From assembly GCF_024436395.1 (NCBI RefSeq), contig NZ_JAFMZO010000001.1, positions 1 through 64,000 of the forward strand: a stretch of DNA of 64,000 bases, given 5' to 3'. This DNA comes from Paradesertivirga mongoliensis (GTDB taxonomy: Bacteria > Bacteroidota > Bacteroidia > Sphingobacteriales > Sphingobacteriaceae). Numbering within the stretch: position 1 is the stretch's first letter; each line of letters begins with the position of its first letter. Shown in pieces: positions 39,641 through 48,682 of the stretch. A program made the position numbers and the translations under genes. The notes beneath the pieces were generated by a model that made no database searches, had not been told where the DNA came from, and saw only the letters and a program-made list of their open reading frames with translations.

Positions 39641-39664
39641 CTTTATTAATTAACAGGTTTATAT

Positions 39665-39964
39665 TTAAGAATTCATACAGTGGATTAGGTTCATAAAAGC
39701 GTCCTCTTTTCCTTCGCTATCAGGGTTTAACTTACATATCCCACCCCGAAACGGTAATCTCAATTCGGATGATGAAGCGACATTAGACTCGGGTTGCGTG
39801 GGAGCAGCACAGGAAGAAGAATCTGTAATTTTATAGTAACTTCCTCGGTAAATGGGCTTGTATATCTCACCTTGCCCTGGGTTTAGTGCTTTTGTCAACG
39901 GTCGTTTAAAACAGAATCCATCTGACAGCACAAAACATGTGAAAACTGAGTAGTAATTTTTCAT
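39665..39964 (-). CDS. 99-aa leader ORF upstream of GH74-C
   Basis: The longest version of a short ORF found in relic form at other module copies. It opens MKNYYSVFTCFVLSDGFC, a weak signal-like hydrophobic stretch, and continues with polar sequence (GQGEIYKPIYRGSYYKITD, then GICKLNPDSE). It stops 25 bp before the GH74-C start, within the leader transcript. No family recognised and no convincing Shine-Dalgarno. It could be a small secreted protein, a regulatory leader peptide, or a coding-like relic. Confidence 0.4.
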   Translation of the reverse strand: MKNYYSVFTCFVLSDGFCFKRPLTKALNPGQGEIYKPIYRGSYYKITDSSSCAAPTQPESNVASSSELRLPFRGGICKLNPDSEGKEDAFMNLIHCMNS

Positions 39965-40040
39965 ATGTTATTAATTGGTTAATTGATTTGCGGGTATTTA
40001 TCAATAAGGAATTTCTCAATCCTTTTATTTAAATACTGTC

Positions 40041-40141
40041 TAAACTTATTGTAATAAGAATAAGAAATCAATATTAGAGAGCTGCCCAAGGGCGTTTTTC
40101 CTATCGCAATCGCTTGTGTTATCGCTTTCGAGAGATAGAAA
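40041..40141 (-). promoter_or_regulatory. Module copy 4: promoter plus operator block, for GH74-C
   Basis: -33 TTG (40069-40071), a 20-bp spacer, and -7 TAAGTTTA (40041-40048). The operator block at 40102-40141 reads TATCGCAATCGCTTGTG then TTATCGCTTTCGAGAG, so the right arm is one base off the palindrome. Confidence 0.8.
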
Positions 40142-40182
40142 TTTTTTAGCCAGCAAAGCAGTTCATGGTAAAACCGACAGTT

Positions 40183-40310
40183 ATATCAGGAGTTAAATGT
40201 TCAAAAAACAATAAGCTTGAACTTTTAAAAGACTGGTATTGAGAAAAAAACAATGCTGTTTCTGTGATGACTGCGACTATAATTCACTCTCCATTATTAA
40301 AACTTTAAGG
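40183..40310 (+). pseudogene. Relic of the zinc-ribbon regulator N-terminus
   Basis: It starts at an ATA (40183-40185) where the intact gene has ATG and translates as ISGVKCSKNNKLELLKDWY, stop, then CCFCDDCDYN. This parallels MPRVKCPKCNKVE and YFCKECNYNF of the regulator at 63762. The second zinc-knuckle pair survives, while the first has lost one Cys. Homology with the relic at 53225 continues past this point (GCTTT-AGA-TGCGA words). Confidence 0.75.
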
Positions 40311-40439
40311 CTTTAAGAATGCGAGAATTATCTGTGACGAAGTACCAGTCCTTTCCAGCACTGACAGTACATTTATTAATAATTGTTCTGGTGTAGCTTG
40401 CTATCGGCGAAATAAATAAAATTCTTCTCCTATACTTGT

Positions 40440-40930
40440 CGAATCGATGTTGCCTTTTTCTTTACAGCTTTCTTCCTTTTACCCGAATACTTTTTTCAAT
40501 AAGATCCACGCCTTCAGCTGCGATGCGGTTGCCGAAATGAACAAATTCAATTGCTTCAGATGGTTCTTTGGAAGCATTGATATCAGTCCGCTGAATACTG
40601 ATAGCAGGTATTTCCCCCCATTTCCTGCCACAGTTTCATTGCTCAGATTTCGAGGATGTTTCAGCAGAGAAACCATCGGCCGTATCGGCTTAGCAGGACG
40701 GCCAAAGCCTCCTCGGTAGGATTTTGCAAAACTTTTTACAAATACGGAGCAATTCATTTTACCTGCCAGAATAATGAAGAGCAGAGATGGTTTAGCTATT
40801 CTACAAACGTGCTGCAAAAGGATAATTGGGCGGCGTTTTATTCTTTTGTAGCATTTTATCTGCAAACCTATAAGCTATTTCTACAAATCTTGCCGATGTT
40901 TATTCCCCATTTTATCCTTTTTTGCACATA
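40440..40930 (-). pseudogene. Decayed IS5-type transposase fragment
   Basis: The reverse strand encodes, across frames, GFGRPAKPIRPMVSLL and HPRNLSNETV, and later EAIEFVHFGNRIAAEGVDLI. These correspond to the conserved N-terminal part of IS5/IS1182-like transposases (GRPSxPIRLMVxLLxLKxLRNLSDE and FVHFRxRIGExGxE). Frameshifts and stops are present and no terminal repeats or DDE region are seen. It sits between the GH74-C regulatory region and the BadF-type kinase. Confidence 0.75.
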
Positions 40931-41193
40931 AAAAATGCAAGAACGGCAGTTCCACTTTTATCGGAGCAAATAAGGAGAGAAATTTCAGCATAGAAAGCAG
41001 TCACTAAAATGTTAAAACTGAATTAATTATAAGGGTTCGAATAAGGCTAGTAGTTAGGGTATATTACGTTTAATGTTATCAGTTCAAGGAAAAGGCGGGA
41101 AGATCTCATAAAGTCAGGTACTTCAGTCCCATTTACTATATACATGATATATTCATCCTTTTCTAACCCTGCATTCAACACTTATAGAACGCA

Positions 41194-42069
41194 TTATATA
41201 GACCCAAGAACTTTATCCATATTTTCCATTTGAAGCTTATGACAATTTACCAATTCTTTGATCGGGGATTGTATTATCTTCCCGATTTTCATATTATGTT
41301 TTTCGGCAGAACTGTTTAAAACACTTTTAAAGTGGTATGCAACGGATCCTACAGCGTTTAATTCATATTTTTCATAATTAGGATATAAACAAACCAGATT
41401 TGTAAAAAATTTATCAAAAGATTTAGAGACGAGTTTATACATATGCTCGTCTTCAAGATTTTTATACACAAATTCGCTAAAACTCGCACAGAAACGATTC
41501 GCTAACGGTTGTGAATAAATTTTATCTAAAATGTCTTCTTTTGACAACCTGTAAGTATCCTCAAAGCTTTTAATTATTGCAGGTGGAAGTGTTCCTCTTA
41601 TATAATCGACCAAAAATTTCTTTCCAATGTAGCAACCGCTTCCTTCGTCGCCCAGAACATACGCAGCAGAATCAATGTGATAAGAGATTTTTGCACCATC
41701 ATATAAACACGTATTTGTCCCCGTGCCTAAGATGGAAACAAAGCCTTGGTTGAAACCTAACAGAGCTCTGCATGCGGCTAAAAGGTCATGATCGACAAAA
41801 ATCTTAGCAGATACAAATATTTTTCTAAAAGCATTTTCTAAGATCGATGATTTTGCTTTATCGTGGATACCAGCGCCATAAAAGTAGACCTGCTCGATCA
41901 ATTCGCATTCAATGTGGGACGGTAAAGCTTTTGAAAGCGAAGCTTGAACATATTCACCATCCACGAAATAGGGGTTGTATCCTTCCGAATAAAAATATTC
42001 CGAATTTAGCTGGTTATCAACTAAACACCAATGGGTTTTTGTAGAACCTCCGTCTGCTATAAGTATCAT
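41194..42069 (-). CDS. BadF/BadG-type ATPase, probable N-acetylglucosamine or sugar kinase
   Basis: A 291-aa cytosolic protein of the ASKHA fold. The N-terminal phosphate loop ADGGSTKTHW (residues 4-13), an ATP-binding segment VSILGTGTNTCLY (about 112-124), and LGDEGSGCYIGKKFL (about 138-152) match BadF/BadG/BcrA/BcrD proteins of the GlcNAc-kinase group. It probably phosphorylates an imported hexose or amino sugar. It is monocistronic, with about 340 bp before the next upstream gene. It may serve the catabolism of sugars imported by this region. Confidence 0.85.
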   Translation of the reverse strand: MILIADGGSTKTHWCLVDNQLNSEYFYSEGYNPYFVDGEYVQASLSKALPSHIECELIEQVYFYGAGIHDKAKSSILENAFRKIFVSAKIFVDHDLLAACRALLGFNQGFVSILGTGTNTCLYDGAKISYHIDSAAYVLGDEGSGCYIGKKFLVDYIRGTLPPAIIKSFEDTYRLSKEDILDKIYSQPLANRFCASFSEFVYKNLEDEHMYKLVSKSFDKFFTNLVCLYPNYEKYELNAVGSVAYHFKSVLNSSAEKHNMKIGKIIQSPIKELVNCHKLQMENMDKVLGSI

Positions 42070-42411
42070 TATATATTGTTTTTTAAAATAATCTTAATGT
42101 ATTTACACTCTATCGCACATATTGCTGAATTATCTTCCATTCCACTGCCCGGTTAATGAATACGGTCTATGTACTATTCGCTAATAGTAAAAACTTTTAC
42201 CATACATGCTAGTCATGTTTAATAGTTTCTTCAGATCGTTCTGAAGGGGCTAGTGATTATTAAATTTTCTGCGTTCAATCTGGCTACCGATTTGCCCATT
42301 CCCTCAATCGGCAGCGAATCAACCTGCCCGACCCTTTACTAAATAGCCAGTGCGAAATATCTAGCACCAGGTAGTTGGACTTTTAAACCTGAATCGAAGA
42401 ATTTGTAATCC
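42070..42411. other. Intergenic gap, nothing recognised
   Basis: 342 bp between two minus-strand genes. Neither a readable relic nor a module promoter was seen; presumably it holds an ordinary promoter for the kinase gene. Confidence 0.4.
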
Positions 42412-43293
42412 CTATTTAAGCAAAGTATTTTTGATATATTTTGAACTTTGAGTAATGCTTTGATAGGCATCCATTGAAAAACTTTCCTGCTCCATAAAAA
42501 TGTGCTTTACGCCTGACAGTTTTTGATGTTGAAATATCCTTTTAAAATTGATACTGCCAGATCCAATCTCTGTATTTCGCTCAGGTTTAGCCTTATCCAT
42601 ATCTTTAACGTGCCACAATGCAAAACGGCCAGGATGTGCTTCAAACAATTTTACCGGATCATGTCCCGCACGCACAACCCAATACAGGTCCATTTCAAAC
42701 TGAACAAGTGCAGGATCGGTTTCCTTCAATAACACGTCATATAATACGGTTCCATTAATTGGCACAAATTCAAAATCATGATTATGATATGCCAGCTTCA
42801 GCCCGGAGGCTTTACACATTTCTGCTATCTTATTGATCTTTCCGGCAAGGGATTTAAAATCATCAGATGTTTTTCTGAATTTTTCATTTGTAGATGGAAC
42901 AACAATATAGTTTTGTCCTAATCCATGCGCTGCTTCAATATACGCTTTAATACTGTCATCTTTCCCATCATTAAAATATTGATTCATATCATAGTGGCCG
43001 CTTGGAGATTTTAAACCATTATCACATAATATCGCTTTTAAAGCTTTTGAACTTAATCTCCAAAAATCATGTTGTTTGGTATCGTAACCAAAGGTTTCAA
43101 TTTCCTGATATCCAGCTTTAGCAATTTTGCCTATAACTTCTTTTACATCTTTTCCAATATACTCGCGCAGGTTGAATAATTGAAATCCTATTTTTAAGGA
43201 TGATGGCCGGGCAAAAAGCATGTCGGGTTTAAGAAGCAGTGCGCTTGCCGACAATACCCCGGCTTGCTTCAAAAATGCTCTTCTCTTTGTCAT
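42412..43293 (-). CDS. Tat-exported sugar phosphate isomerase/epimerase-like TIM barrel
   Basis: A 293-aa protein with a twin-arginine-type start (MTKRRAFLKQAGVLSASALLL) and an AP-endonuclease-2/xylose-isomerase-like barrel. Metal-site residues lie in SGHYDMNQYF (about residue 97), AYHNHDFEF (about 168-176), FEMDLYWVVRAG (about 199-210) and IFMEQESFSMD (about 269). Exported relatives occur in clusters that oxidise sugars to 3-keto derivatives and isomerise or cleave them in the periplasm. It follows the second isomerase gene by about 90 bp and probably belongs to the 42.4-48.7 kb pathway. Confidence 0.85.
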   Translation of the reverse strand: MTKRRAFLKQAGVLSASALLLKPDMLFARPSSLKIGFQLFNLREYIGKDVKEVIGKIAKAGYQEIETFGYDTKQHDFWRLSSKALKAILCDNGLKSPSGHYDMNQYFNDGKDDSIKAYIEAAHGLGQNYIVVPSTNEKFRKTSDDFKSLAGKINKIAEMCKASGLKLAYHNHDFEFVPINGTVLYDVLLKETDPALVQFEMDLYWVVRAGHDPVKLFEAHPGRFALWHVKDMDKAKPERNTEIGSGSINFKRIFQHQKLSGVKHIFMEQESFSMDAYQSITQSSKYIKNTLLK

Positions 43294-43383
43294 TGTTGAT
43301 AGTTTATGTTTTATATAATGTTTTTTAACTCATTCAATAAATGAACTTCTGGTTGAATAAAGATTGTTTTAAACTAAGTTTCT

Positions 43384-44268
43384 TTATACGTCACAGATCT
43401 GCACAGCTTTTCTCAAGGAAGCAATTTTATCCTCCTGTACTGGAATAAATTCCTGGGCGACATACCCTTTAAATCCAGTCTCCTTAATTGCTCTCATAAT
43501 TGCAGGGTAATTCAGTTCTTGAGTTTCATCAATTTCATGCCTTCCTGGAACGCCTGCTGTATGGTAGTGCGCAATGTATTGATGATTTTCTTTGATGGTA
43601 TGAATCACATCTCCCTCATCAATTTGCATGTGGTAGATATCATAGAGTAATTTGAAGTTCTCAGAATCCAAACGTTTTACCAATTCAACGCCCCATGGAG
43701 TTTTGTCGCACTGGTAATCTTTATGATTAACTTTGCTGTTCAAAAGCTCCATAACAATCGTCACATGGTACTTCTCTGCTATTGCTAAAATTTGCTTTAA
43801 GCCCTCTGAACTATTTTTCAATCCGGTTTCATCATCCATTCCCCTACGGTTACCACTAAAGCAGATTAAATTTTTGTAGCCTGCTTTTGCTACCATAGGA
43901 ATCATCTCTGAATACCTTTTTATAAGAGTCTGATGATTTTCTGTGTGATTCCAACCATCCACAAGGTTTATCTCGGCGCCATTACACATAGATGAGTAAA
44001 GGCTAAACTTTTTAAGCGTTGGCCAGTCTTTAGGTCCTACTAAATCAATGGCTTTTATACCTATTTCTTTAGCTACAGAGCACAATTCATCAAGTGAAAG
44101 AGAACTATAGCACCATCGGCAAACCGAATGATTGATATTTCCTTTGAGTTCTGACGACTTTTCGCCTCCCTGTGCTTGTTCTGATAGTAACATTCCTGAA
44201 GTGGTTAATGCAGCCGCTCCGGCTAAAATAGTTTTCACAGCCGTGCGACGGTTTTGATTTAAATTCAT
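43384..44268 (-). CDS. Hydroxypyruvate isomerase-like TIM-barrel protein, Tat-exported
   Basis: 294 aa with a twin-arginine-like leader (NQNRRTAVKTILAGAAALTT) and an AP-endonuclease-2-type barrel of the hydroxypyruvate-isomerase branch. Conserved segments are VMELLNSKVNHKDYQCD (about 176-192), LLYDIYHMQIDEGD (about 206-219), YIAHYHTAGVPGRHEID (about 231-247) and GYVAQEFIPVQ. Its start overlaps the stop of the upstream transporter gene (ATGA at 44265-44268), so they are coupled. It is probably an epimerase or isomerase of an oxidised sugar in the periplasm. Confidence 0.85.
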   Translation of the reverse strand: MNLNQNRRTAVKTILAGAAALTTSGMLLSEQAQGGEKSSELKGNINHSVCRWCYSSLSLDELCSVAKEIGIKAIDLVGPKDWPTLKKFSLYSSMCNGAEINLVDGWNHTENHQTLIKRYSEMIPMVAKAGYKNLICFSGNRRGMDDETGLKNSSEGLKQILAIAEKYHVTIVMELLNSKVNHKDYQCDKTPWGVELVKRLDSENFKLLYDIYHMQIDEGDVIHTIKENHQYIAHYHTAGVPGRHEIDETQELNYPAIMRAIKETGFKGYVAQEFIPVQEDKIASLRKAVQICDV

Positions 44269-45521
44269 ACTGCGGGATTTATGGGATCAACACTGATTAA
44301 TTCTTCTTCGGCTGCAACAGTTTTATTAACAGCATTTTTATCGCTGAATAATATGGTAAACAACAGTAATACCACAGCCGCTATCAGCGCAGGGATCAAC
44401 CAGATTATTTGCCAGTTATGCCCTTCTGTTGTTTGATAGGCATCTATTATTGGACCCGATACAAGAGAGCCTATAAGCATTCCAACTCCGTAAGTAGCCA
44501 GTGTAATCATGCCTTGGGCAGCACTTTTAAACCTTTCGCCCGCAAGGTTATCTGTATATATCTGCCCGGTAACAAAGAAGAAATCATAGCAAATTCCATG
44601 TAAAACAATTCCACCGATCAACATCCAATAATTCGGTCCGACATCGCCAAAGGCAAACAGAATATAGCGCAACACCCATGCGAGCATTCCTATTGCCAGC
44701 ATCTTTTTCACTCCCAAACGAACGAAAAAGAACGGAATCAGAAGCATAAATAATGTTTCAGAAACTTGTCCGAGCGATTGCACCCCGGCAGCTGATTTCA
44801 TTCCTGCTTCATTTAAGAAGAGATTCGTAAAGTTATAGTAAAACGCAAGTGGAATGCAAATAGCCACCGATGCAAGAAAAAACAACAGATAAGATCGGCT
44901 GCGAAGTAAGCGGATCGCATCCAGTCCTAATACATCTGTAAGTGTAGTTTTTGAATCTCCTTTTAAGGGAGGCGTGTCTGGTAATGTAAAACTTAGTAAA
45001 CCCATTAATCCCGAAGCAATGGCTGCTATGCGGAAAGTTAAGGCCAACTGGCCGGTCTGCTCCCAGTTTAGCCATCCGATAGTCAATCCTGCAACGATCC
45101 AGCCGATAGTTCCGAGCACCCGAACAGGTGGAAACTCCGTACCTGGATCTTTCATTTGTCTGAACGAAACCGAATTCACTAATGCCAGGGTAGGCATAAA
45201 CAAAATCATATAGATTAATATGCCTGGAAAGAATCCATCAAAGTTTGCTGAGCGGGATGCAAACCATAATAATACAGCTCCAGCCAGATGCAAAATGCCC
45301 AGTATTTTTTGCGCGGCAAAAAAGCGGTCGGCAATCAAGCCTATAATGAAAGGTGCAATAATAGCCCCAATGGATTGAGTGAGGTATGCTAAACTTATTT
45401 GGGTTCCGCTGGCGCCCAGATTTTTGCTAAGAAACGTTCCCAGGGTTACAAACCAGGCTCCCCAGATAAAAAACTCCAGGAACATCATGGTTGATAATTT
45501 AACACGGGTTGTAAGGGTCAT
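44265..45521 (-). CDS. NupG-type nucleoside:H+ symporter / MFS transporter
   Basis: A 418-aa inner-membrane protein with 12 predicted helices. It opens with LSTMMFLEFFIWGAWFVTLGTFL, the signature of the Nuc_H_symport (NupG/XapB) family, and has a conserved loop at DRFFAAQKILGILH. In Bacteroidota, such transporters often stand beside TIM-barrel isomerases and Gfo/Idh/MocA dehydrogenases and likely carry sugars or sugar acids rather than nucleosides (inference). It overlaps the downstream isomerase start by 4 bp. Confidence 0.9.
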   Translation of the reverse strand: MTLTTRVKLSTMMFLEFFIWGAWFVTLGTFLSKNLGASGTQISLAYLTQSIGAIIAPFIIGLIADRFFAAQKILGILHLAGAVLLWFASRSANFDGFFPGILIYMILFMPTLALVNSVSFRQMKDPGTEFPPVRVLGTIGWIVAGLTIGWLNWEQTGQLALTFRIAAIASGLMGLLSFTLPDTPPLKGDSKTTLTDVLGLDAIRLLRSRSYLLFFLASVAICIPLAFYYNFTNLFLNEAGMKSAAGVQSLGQVSETLFMLLIPFFFVRLGVKKMLAIGMLAWVLRYILFAFGDVGPNYWMLIGGIVLHGICYDFFFVTGQIYTDNLAGERFKSAAQGMITLATYGVGMLIGSLVSGPIIDAYQTTEGHNWQIIWLIPALIAAVVLLLFTILFSDKNAVNKTVAAEEELISVDPINPAV

Positions 45522-45585
45522 GGTTAGTTAATTTTGGTGTATTACGGCGCGTTTGGTATTTAGCTAATCAGATATCCAATGCAGT

Positions 45586-46032
45586 TTAATCTAAAGACAA
45601 AATGTAGTTAGCCATTTCCTTTGCATCATTTTCGCTTACTGCAGGATGAGGACTCATTGGAACTTCACCCCAGACGCCGCTTCCGCCCTTAATTATTTTC
45701 CCAGCCAAATAATTCACATCGTTTTCATTTGCTTCATATTTTTTGGCAATTTCCTGATAGGATGGGCCTACAAGTCTCTGATCCTCTTTATGACAACCTA
45801 AACAGTCGGAAGCGGAAATGAGTTGAGCACCTTTGACATAAGCCCCGGTGGGAGGAGATTCTGCGGTACGATTAGCGCCAGTATGATTCATTGACGTATC
45901 TCCTTCTGATGGGGAGGAGAGTGTAGCCCGATCGCTTGCGGCCAATTTATCCTCATTATTTTCTGTTGTCGAATCATTTGTGCAGGCAGCTATTGCCGCA
46001 CAAACACAAAACATTATTAAGGCTTTTTTCAT
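45586..46032 (-). CDS. Mono-haem cytochrome c lipoprotein
   Basis: 148 aa. Lipobox Cys17 (AIAACTNDS) is followed by a polar linker and one class-I cytochrome c domain. The haem site is CLGCH (Cys77, Cys80, His81), with a probable axial Met in EVPMSPHP. It likely accepts electrons from the GMC dehydrogenase encoded upstream and passes them to the respiratory chain. Confidence 0.9.
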   Translation of the reverse strand: MKKALIMFCVCAAIAACTNDSTTENNEDKLAASDRATLSSPSEGDTSMNHTGANRTAESPPTGAYVKGAQLISASDCLGCHKEDQRLVGPSYQEIAKKYEANENDVNYLAGKIIKGGSGVWGEVPMSPHPAVSENDAKEMANYILSLD

Positions 46033-46046
46033 GTTATTTGTGAATT

Positions 46047-46402
46047 CTATTTTAGTCCAAGAACTTTTTTATTAAATGAGGAGCTGTGGCCAGCTGAAGC
46101 AAAGTCATCAAATGATTTTTCAGTCACCCGTATATTCTACTAAAATTGCCCAGGCTCTGTCTCCTTTTTATAGGGTTATCTATTTGAGAGGCGATACGGT
46201 GAACGGCACCAACAAATGCACCGTCACCGCCGCCAATCATTCCTAACCAAGTTTTTTTGTCATTGCTATATTCTACTTAAATTGCCCAGGCTCTGTCTCC
46301 TTTTTATAGGGTTATCTATTTGAGAGGCGATACGGTGAACGGCACCAACAAATGCACCGTCACCGCCGCCAATCATTCCTAACCAAGTTTTTTTGTCATT
46401 GC
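46047..46402 (-). pseudogene. Collapsed Gfo/Idh/MocA oxidoreductase gene, 5' end duplicated
   Basis: Behind the dehydrogenase small-subunit gene, the minus strand twice encodes the start of a Gfo/Idh/MocA protein: ATG at 46399 and at 46263, an A7 run causing a -1 frameshift, then WLGMIGGGDGAFVGAVHRIA. This is the usual NAD-binding opening. Each time, after about 30 codons, it re-enters the end of the small-subunit gene. The last 26 codons before the cytochrome gene (46047-46127; FDDFASAGHSSSFNKK) could be the surviving 3' end. The gene body is deleted. Confidence 0.75.
46131..46402. repeat. Two direct 136-bp tandem repeats
   Basis: 46131-46266 and 46267-46402 are almost identical, each starting TATATTCTACT. 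A third partial unit from 46403 runs into the true 3' end of the small-subunit gene (46413). The unit joins the last 9 codons of that gene to the Gfo/Idh start at a CCTTTTT junction. It is a recent tandem duplication. Confidence 0.9.
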
Positions 46403-46412
46403 TATATTCTAC

Positions 46413-46982
46413 TTAAATTGCCCAGGCTCTGTCTCCTTTTTTGTATGGAACATTGCCAGAATATCTTCCTGGTATAGGTAGATATCTTAGGGCTTTTGTA
46501 GCTCCAATTTCCGAAGTAAAAAAACCTAACAGTATTAATTCCTTCATCATGCGGAAATAGTGAGAAGCATCTTCCTCTTTTTTGCTTTCCATGTATTCTT
46601 TTTGTTCAATATCCAACGCAGTTAAGAAGGCTGTACGATGCTTGGGGTCGCTTTCGATAAAATCCTCACCATATTGGCTTTTAAAGCTTTTGCTAAGCTT
46701 ATCTAAACCATCCAAAAACACTTTCTGATCTTCAGGCTTATAACAATCCTTTACCATTACCGTCATAAAATCTCCAACTTTGGCTGCTTTTGCTCCAGGT
46801 GAACTTGTTTCTGGTAAGACGGTATCAGCAATTTCATTAAGTAAATTAACCTCATCCTGGCTAAACAACTCGCTTACCTGTTTGGGGGAGGGTTTACATC
46901 CTGTTTTCAGAAAAATATTGGCACCTATTATCGATCCTCCTAATAACCAGCCAACCCTCGTTATAGCTTCTCTTCTATCCAT
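46413..46982 (-). CDS. Gluconate 2-dehydrogenase subunit 3-like protein
   Basis: 189 aa with an exported, Tat-like start (MDRREAITRVGWLLGGSI). The typical DUF1348-type core reads LLNEIADTVLPETSSPGAKAAKVG (about residues 49-72, quoted here in part), followed by FMTVMVKDCY and FFTSEIGATKALRYLPIPG. It is the small, chaperone-like subunit that accompanies GMC flavoproteins and guides their export and electron transfer. It begins 18 bp after the GMC stop. Its 3' end has been copied twice in the adjacent repeat. Confidence 0.9.
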   Translation of the reverse strand: MDRREAITRVGWLLGGSIIGANIFLKTGCKPSPKQVSELFSQDEVNLLNEIADTVLPETSSPGAKAAKVGDFMTVMVKDCYKPEDQKVFLDGLDKLSKSFKSQYGEDFIESDPKHRTAFLTALDIEQKEYMESKKEEDASHYFRMMKELILLGFFTSEIGATKALRYLPIPGRYSGNVPYKKGDRAWAI

Positions 46983-47000
46983 AGCGTTTAAATGATACGC

Positions 47001-48680
47001 TTATATATTTCTTCTTTTCATTTCACCAACGGCATGATCAACCGCACGGGCAGTTAATGCCATATACGTGAGTGATGGGTTTTGGCATGCCGAGGAGGTC
47101 ATACAAGAACCATCAGTGATGTATACGTTGGTTGCATCCCATACCTGGTTATGCTGGTTAAGTACCGATGTTTTAGGGTCTCTGCCCATACGCGCTGTTC
47201 CCATCTCGTGTATCCCCTGACCCATTGAATAACCGGAATCATACGTCTTTACCTGTTTTATACCAGCTGCCTCCAGCATATCTTTGGCATCCTGCATCAT
47301 ATCAATGCGCATCTTTTTCTCATTTTCTTTGATCTCGCAATCAATAGCCAATACCGGCAAACCCCATTTGTCCTTTTTGCTTGTATCAAGTGTTACCCGA
47401 TTTTCATGGTAAGGCAGGATTTCGCCGAAAGCACCTATACCCATACTCCACTGACCGGGTTCACATAGCGCATCTTTAAATGCTCCTCCAATAGTTAATT
47501 CAGCTATTTCACGACTCCACCCTTCGCGACTCGCCCTTCCCTGATAACCGAAACCACGGATATAATCGCGCTTATCTCCATCCAAATTGCGAAAGCGGGG
47601 TATATAAATTCCATTAGGCCGGCGCCCGAAATAGTATTTATCTTCATATCCTTCGGCAATGCCTGATGCTCCGCAACGAAAATGGTGATCCATCAGGTTA
47701 TGACCAAGCTCACCGCTGCTGCTTCCTAATCCCCCGGGCCAGATGTCTGTTGCAGAATTCATCAACGCCCAGGTAGAATTAAGGGTGGAAGCACATACAA
47801 AAACAACTTTGGCAAAATATTCATAGGTTTGATGGGTTTCAGCATCAAGTACTTCTACTCCTTTCGCCTTTCTGCTATCCTTATCGTATAAAATTCGTGT
47901 AACTATAGAAAAGGGCCGCAGGGTTAAATTACCCGTAGCTACTGCAGCCGGCAATGTAGAAGATTGCGTACTAAAATAGGCCCCGAAATTACAGCCGAGA
48001 GAGCATTTACTTTGATACTGACAGTTAGATCTGTTATGGTGTGGAGCTGTGAGATTAGCACTACGGCCCATGATCATATGCCTGGTACCTTTATAATGTG
48101 CTTTAATGCGTGCAGCCACATCTTTTTCCACAACATTCATTTCCATAGGCGGCAGATATTCACCATCGGGTAATTGTGGTAAGCCATCTCTGGAGCCGTT
48201 GATACCTGCAAATTTTTCAACATAGCTATACCAGGGAGCAAGGTCACTATAACGGATTGGCCAATCAACAGCAATACCGTCTTTGGCATTGGCCTCAAAA
48301 TCCATCTCGCTGAGACGATAACTTTGTCTTCCCCACATTAAAGAACGTCCACCCACGTGATAGCCCCGATACCAATCAAAACGCTTAATCTCAGTATAAG
48401 GACTCTCCCTCTCATTTACCCAGAAATCAAGATTTTTTTCGCTGAGCGCATAGTCTCTTTTTAATACAGGATAATCCTCAATCATTTTCTGTGTAGGTCC
48501 GCCACGGTGCGGGAAATCCCAGGGGTGTTTATTTGGAGAATGATAATCTTGAATGTGTTCAATATTGCGCCCTCTTTCGAGCATAATCGTTTTTAAACCT
48601 TTTTCAGTAAGCTCCTTAGCCGCCCATCCACCACTTATACCTGAGCCTACAACAATTGCATCATATGTGTTATCAGCCAT
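47001..48680 (-). CDS. GMC-family sugar dehydrogenase (FAD large subunit)
   Basis: A 559-aa GMC oxidoreductase. FAD-binding VVGSGISGGWAAKEL is near residue 11, GGRSLMWGRQSYRLS near 109, the cysteine-bearing segment SNCQYQSKCSLGCNFGA near 216, and the C-terminal active-site block DGSCMTSSACQNPSLTYMALTARA. With its small subunit and cytochrome c it should oxidise a sugar or glycoside in the periplasm, in this context plausibly to a 3-keto form. Start: ATG at 48680 (MADNTYDA) is preferred over an in-frame ATG two codons upstream (48686). It carries no signal peptide and would depend on the partner for export. Confidence 0.92.
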   Translation of the reverse strand: MADNTYDAIVVGSGISGGWAAKELTEKGLKTIMLERGRNIEHIQDYHSPNKHPWDFPHRGGPTQKMIEDYPVLKRDYALSEKNLDFWVNERESPYTEIKRFDWYRGYHVGGRSLMWGRQSYRLSEMDFEANAKDGIAVDWPIRYSDLAPWYSYVEKFAGINGSRDGLPQLPDGEYLPPMEMNVVEKDVAARIKAHYKGTRHMIMGRSANLTAPHHNRSNCQYQSKCSLGCNFGAYFSTQSSTLPAAVATGNLTLRPFSIVTRILYDKDSRKAKGVEVLDAETHQTYEYFAKVVFVCASTLNSTWALMNSATDIWPGGLGSSSGELGHNLMDHHFRCGASGIAEGYEDKYYFGRRPNGIYIPRFRNLDGDKRDYIRGFGYQGRASREGWSREIAELTIGGAFKDALCEPGQWSMGIGAFGEILPYHENRVTLDTSKKDKWGLPVLAIDCEIKENEKKMRIDMMQDAKDMLEAAGIKQVKTYDSGYSMGQGIHEMGTARMGRDPKTSVLNQHNQVWDATNVYITDGSCMTSSACQNPSLTYMALTARAVDHAVGEMKRRNI

Positions 48681-48682
48681 GA

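Noticed and set aside
39665..39964. A confident secreted-protein call for the 99-aa ORF
   Set aside because: The hydrophobic stretch is weak, there is no ribosome-binding site, and related copies are frameshifted; kept only as a low-confidence leader ORF.
40447..40931. Plus-strand ORFs of about 90 aa here
   Set aside because: They are shadows of the reverse-strand IS5 relic.
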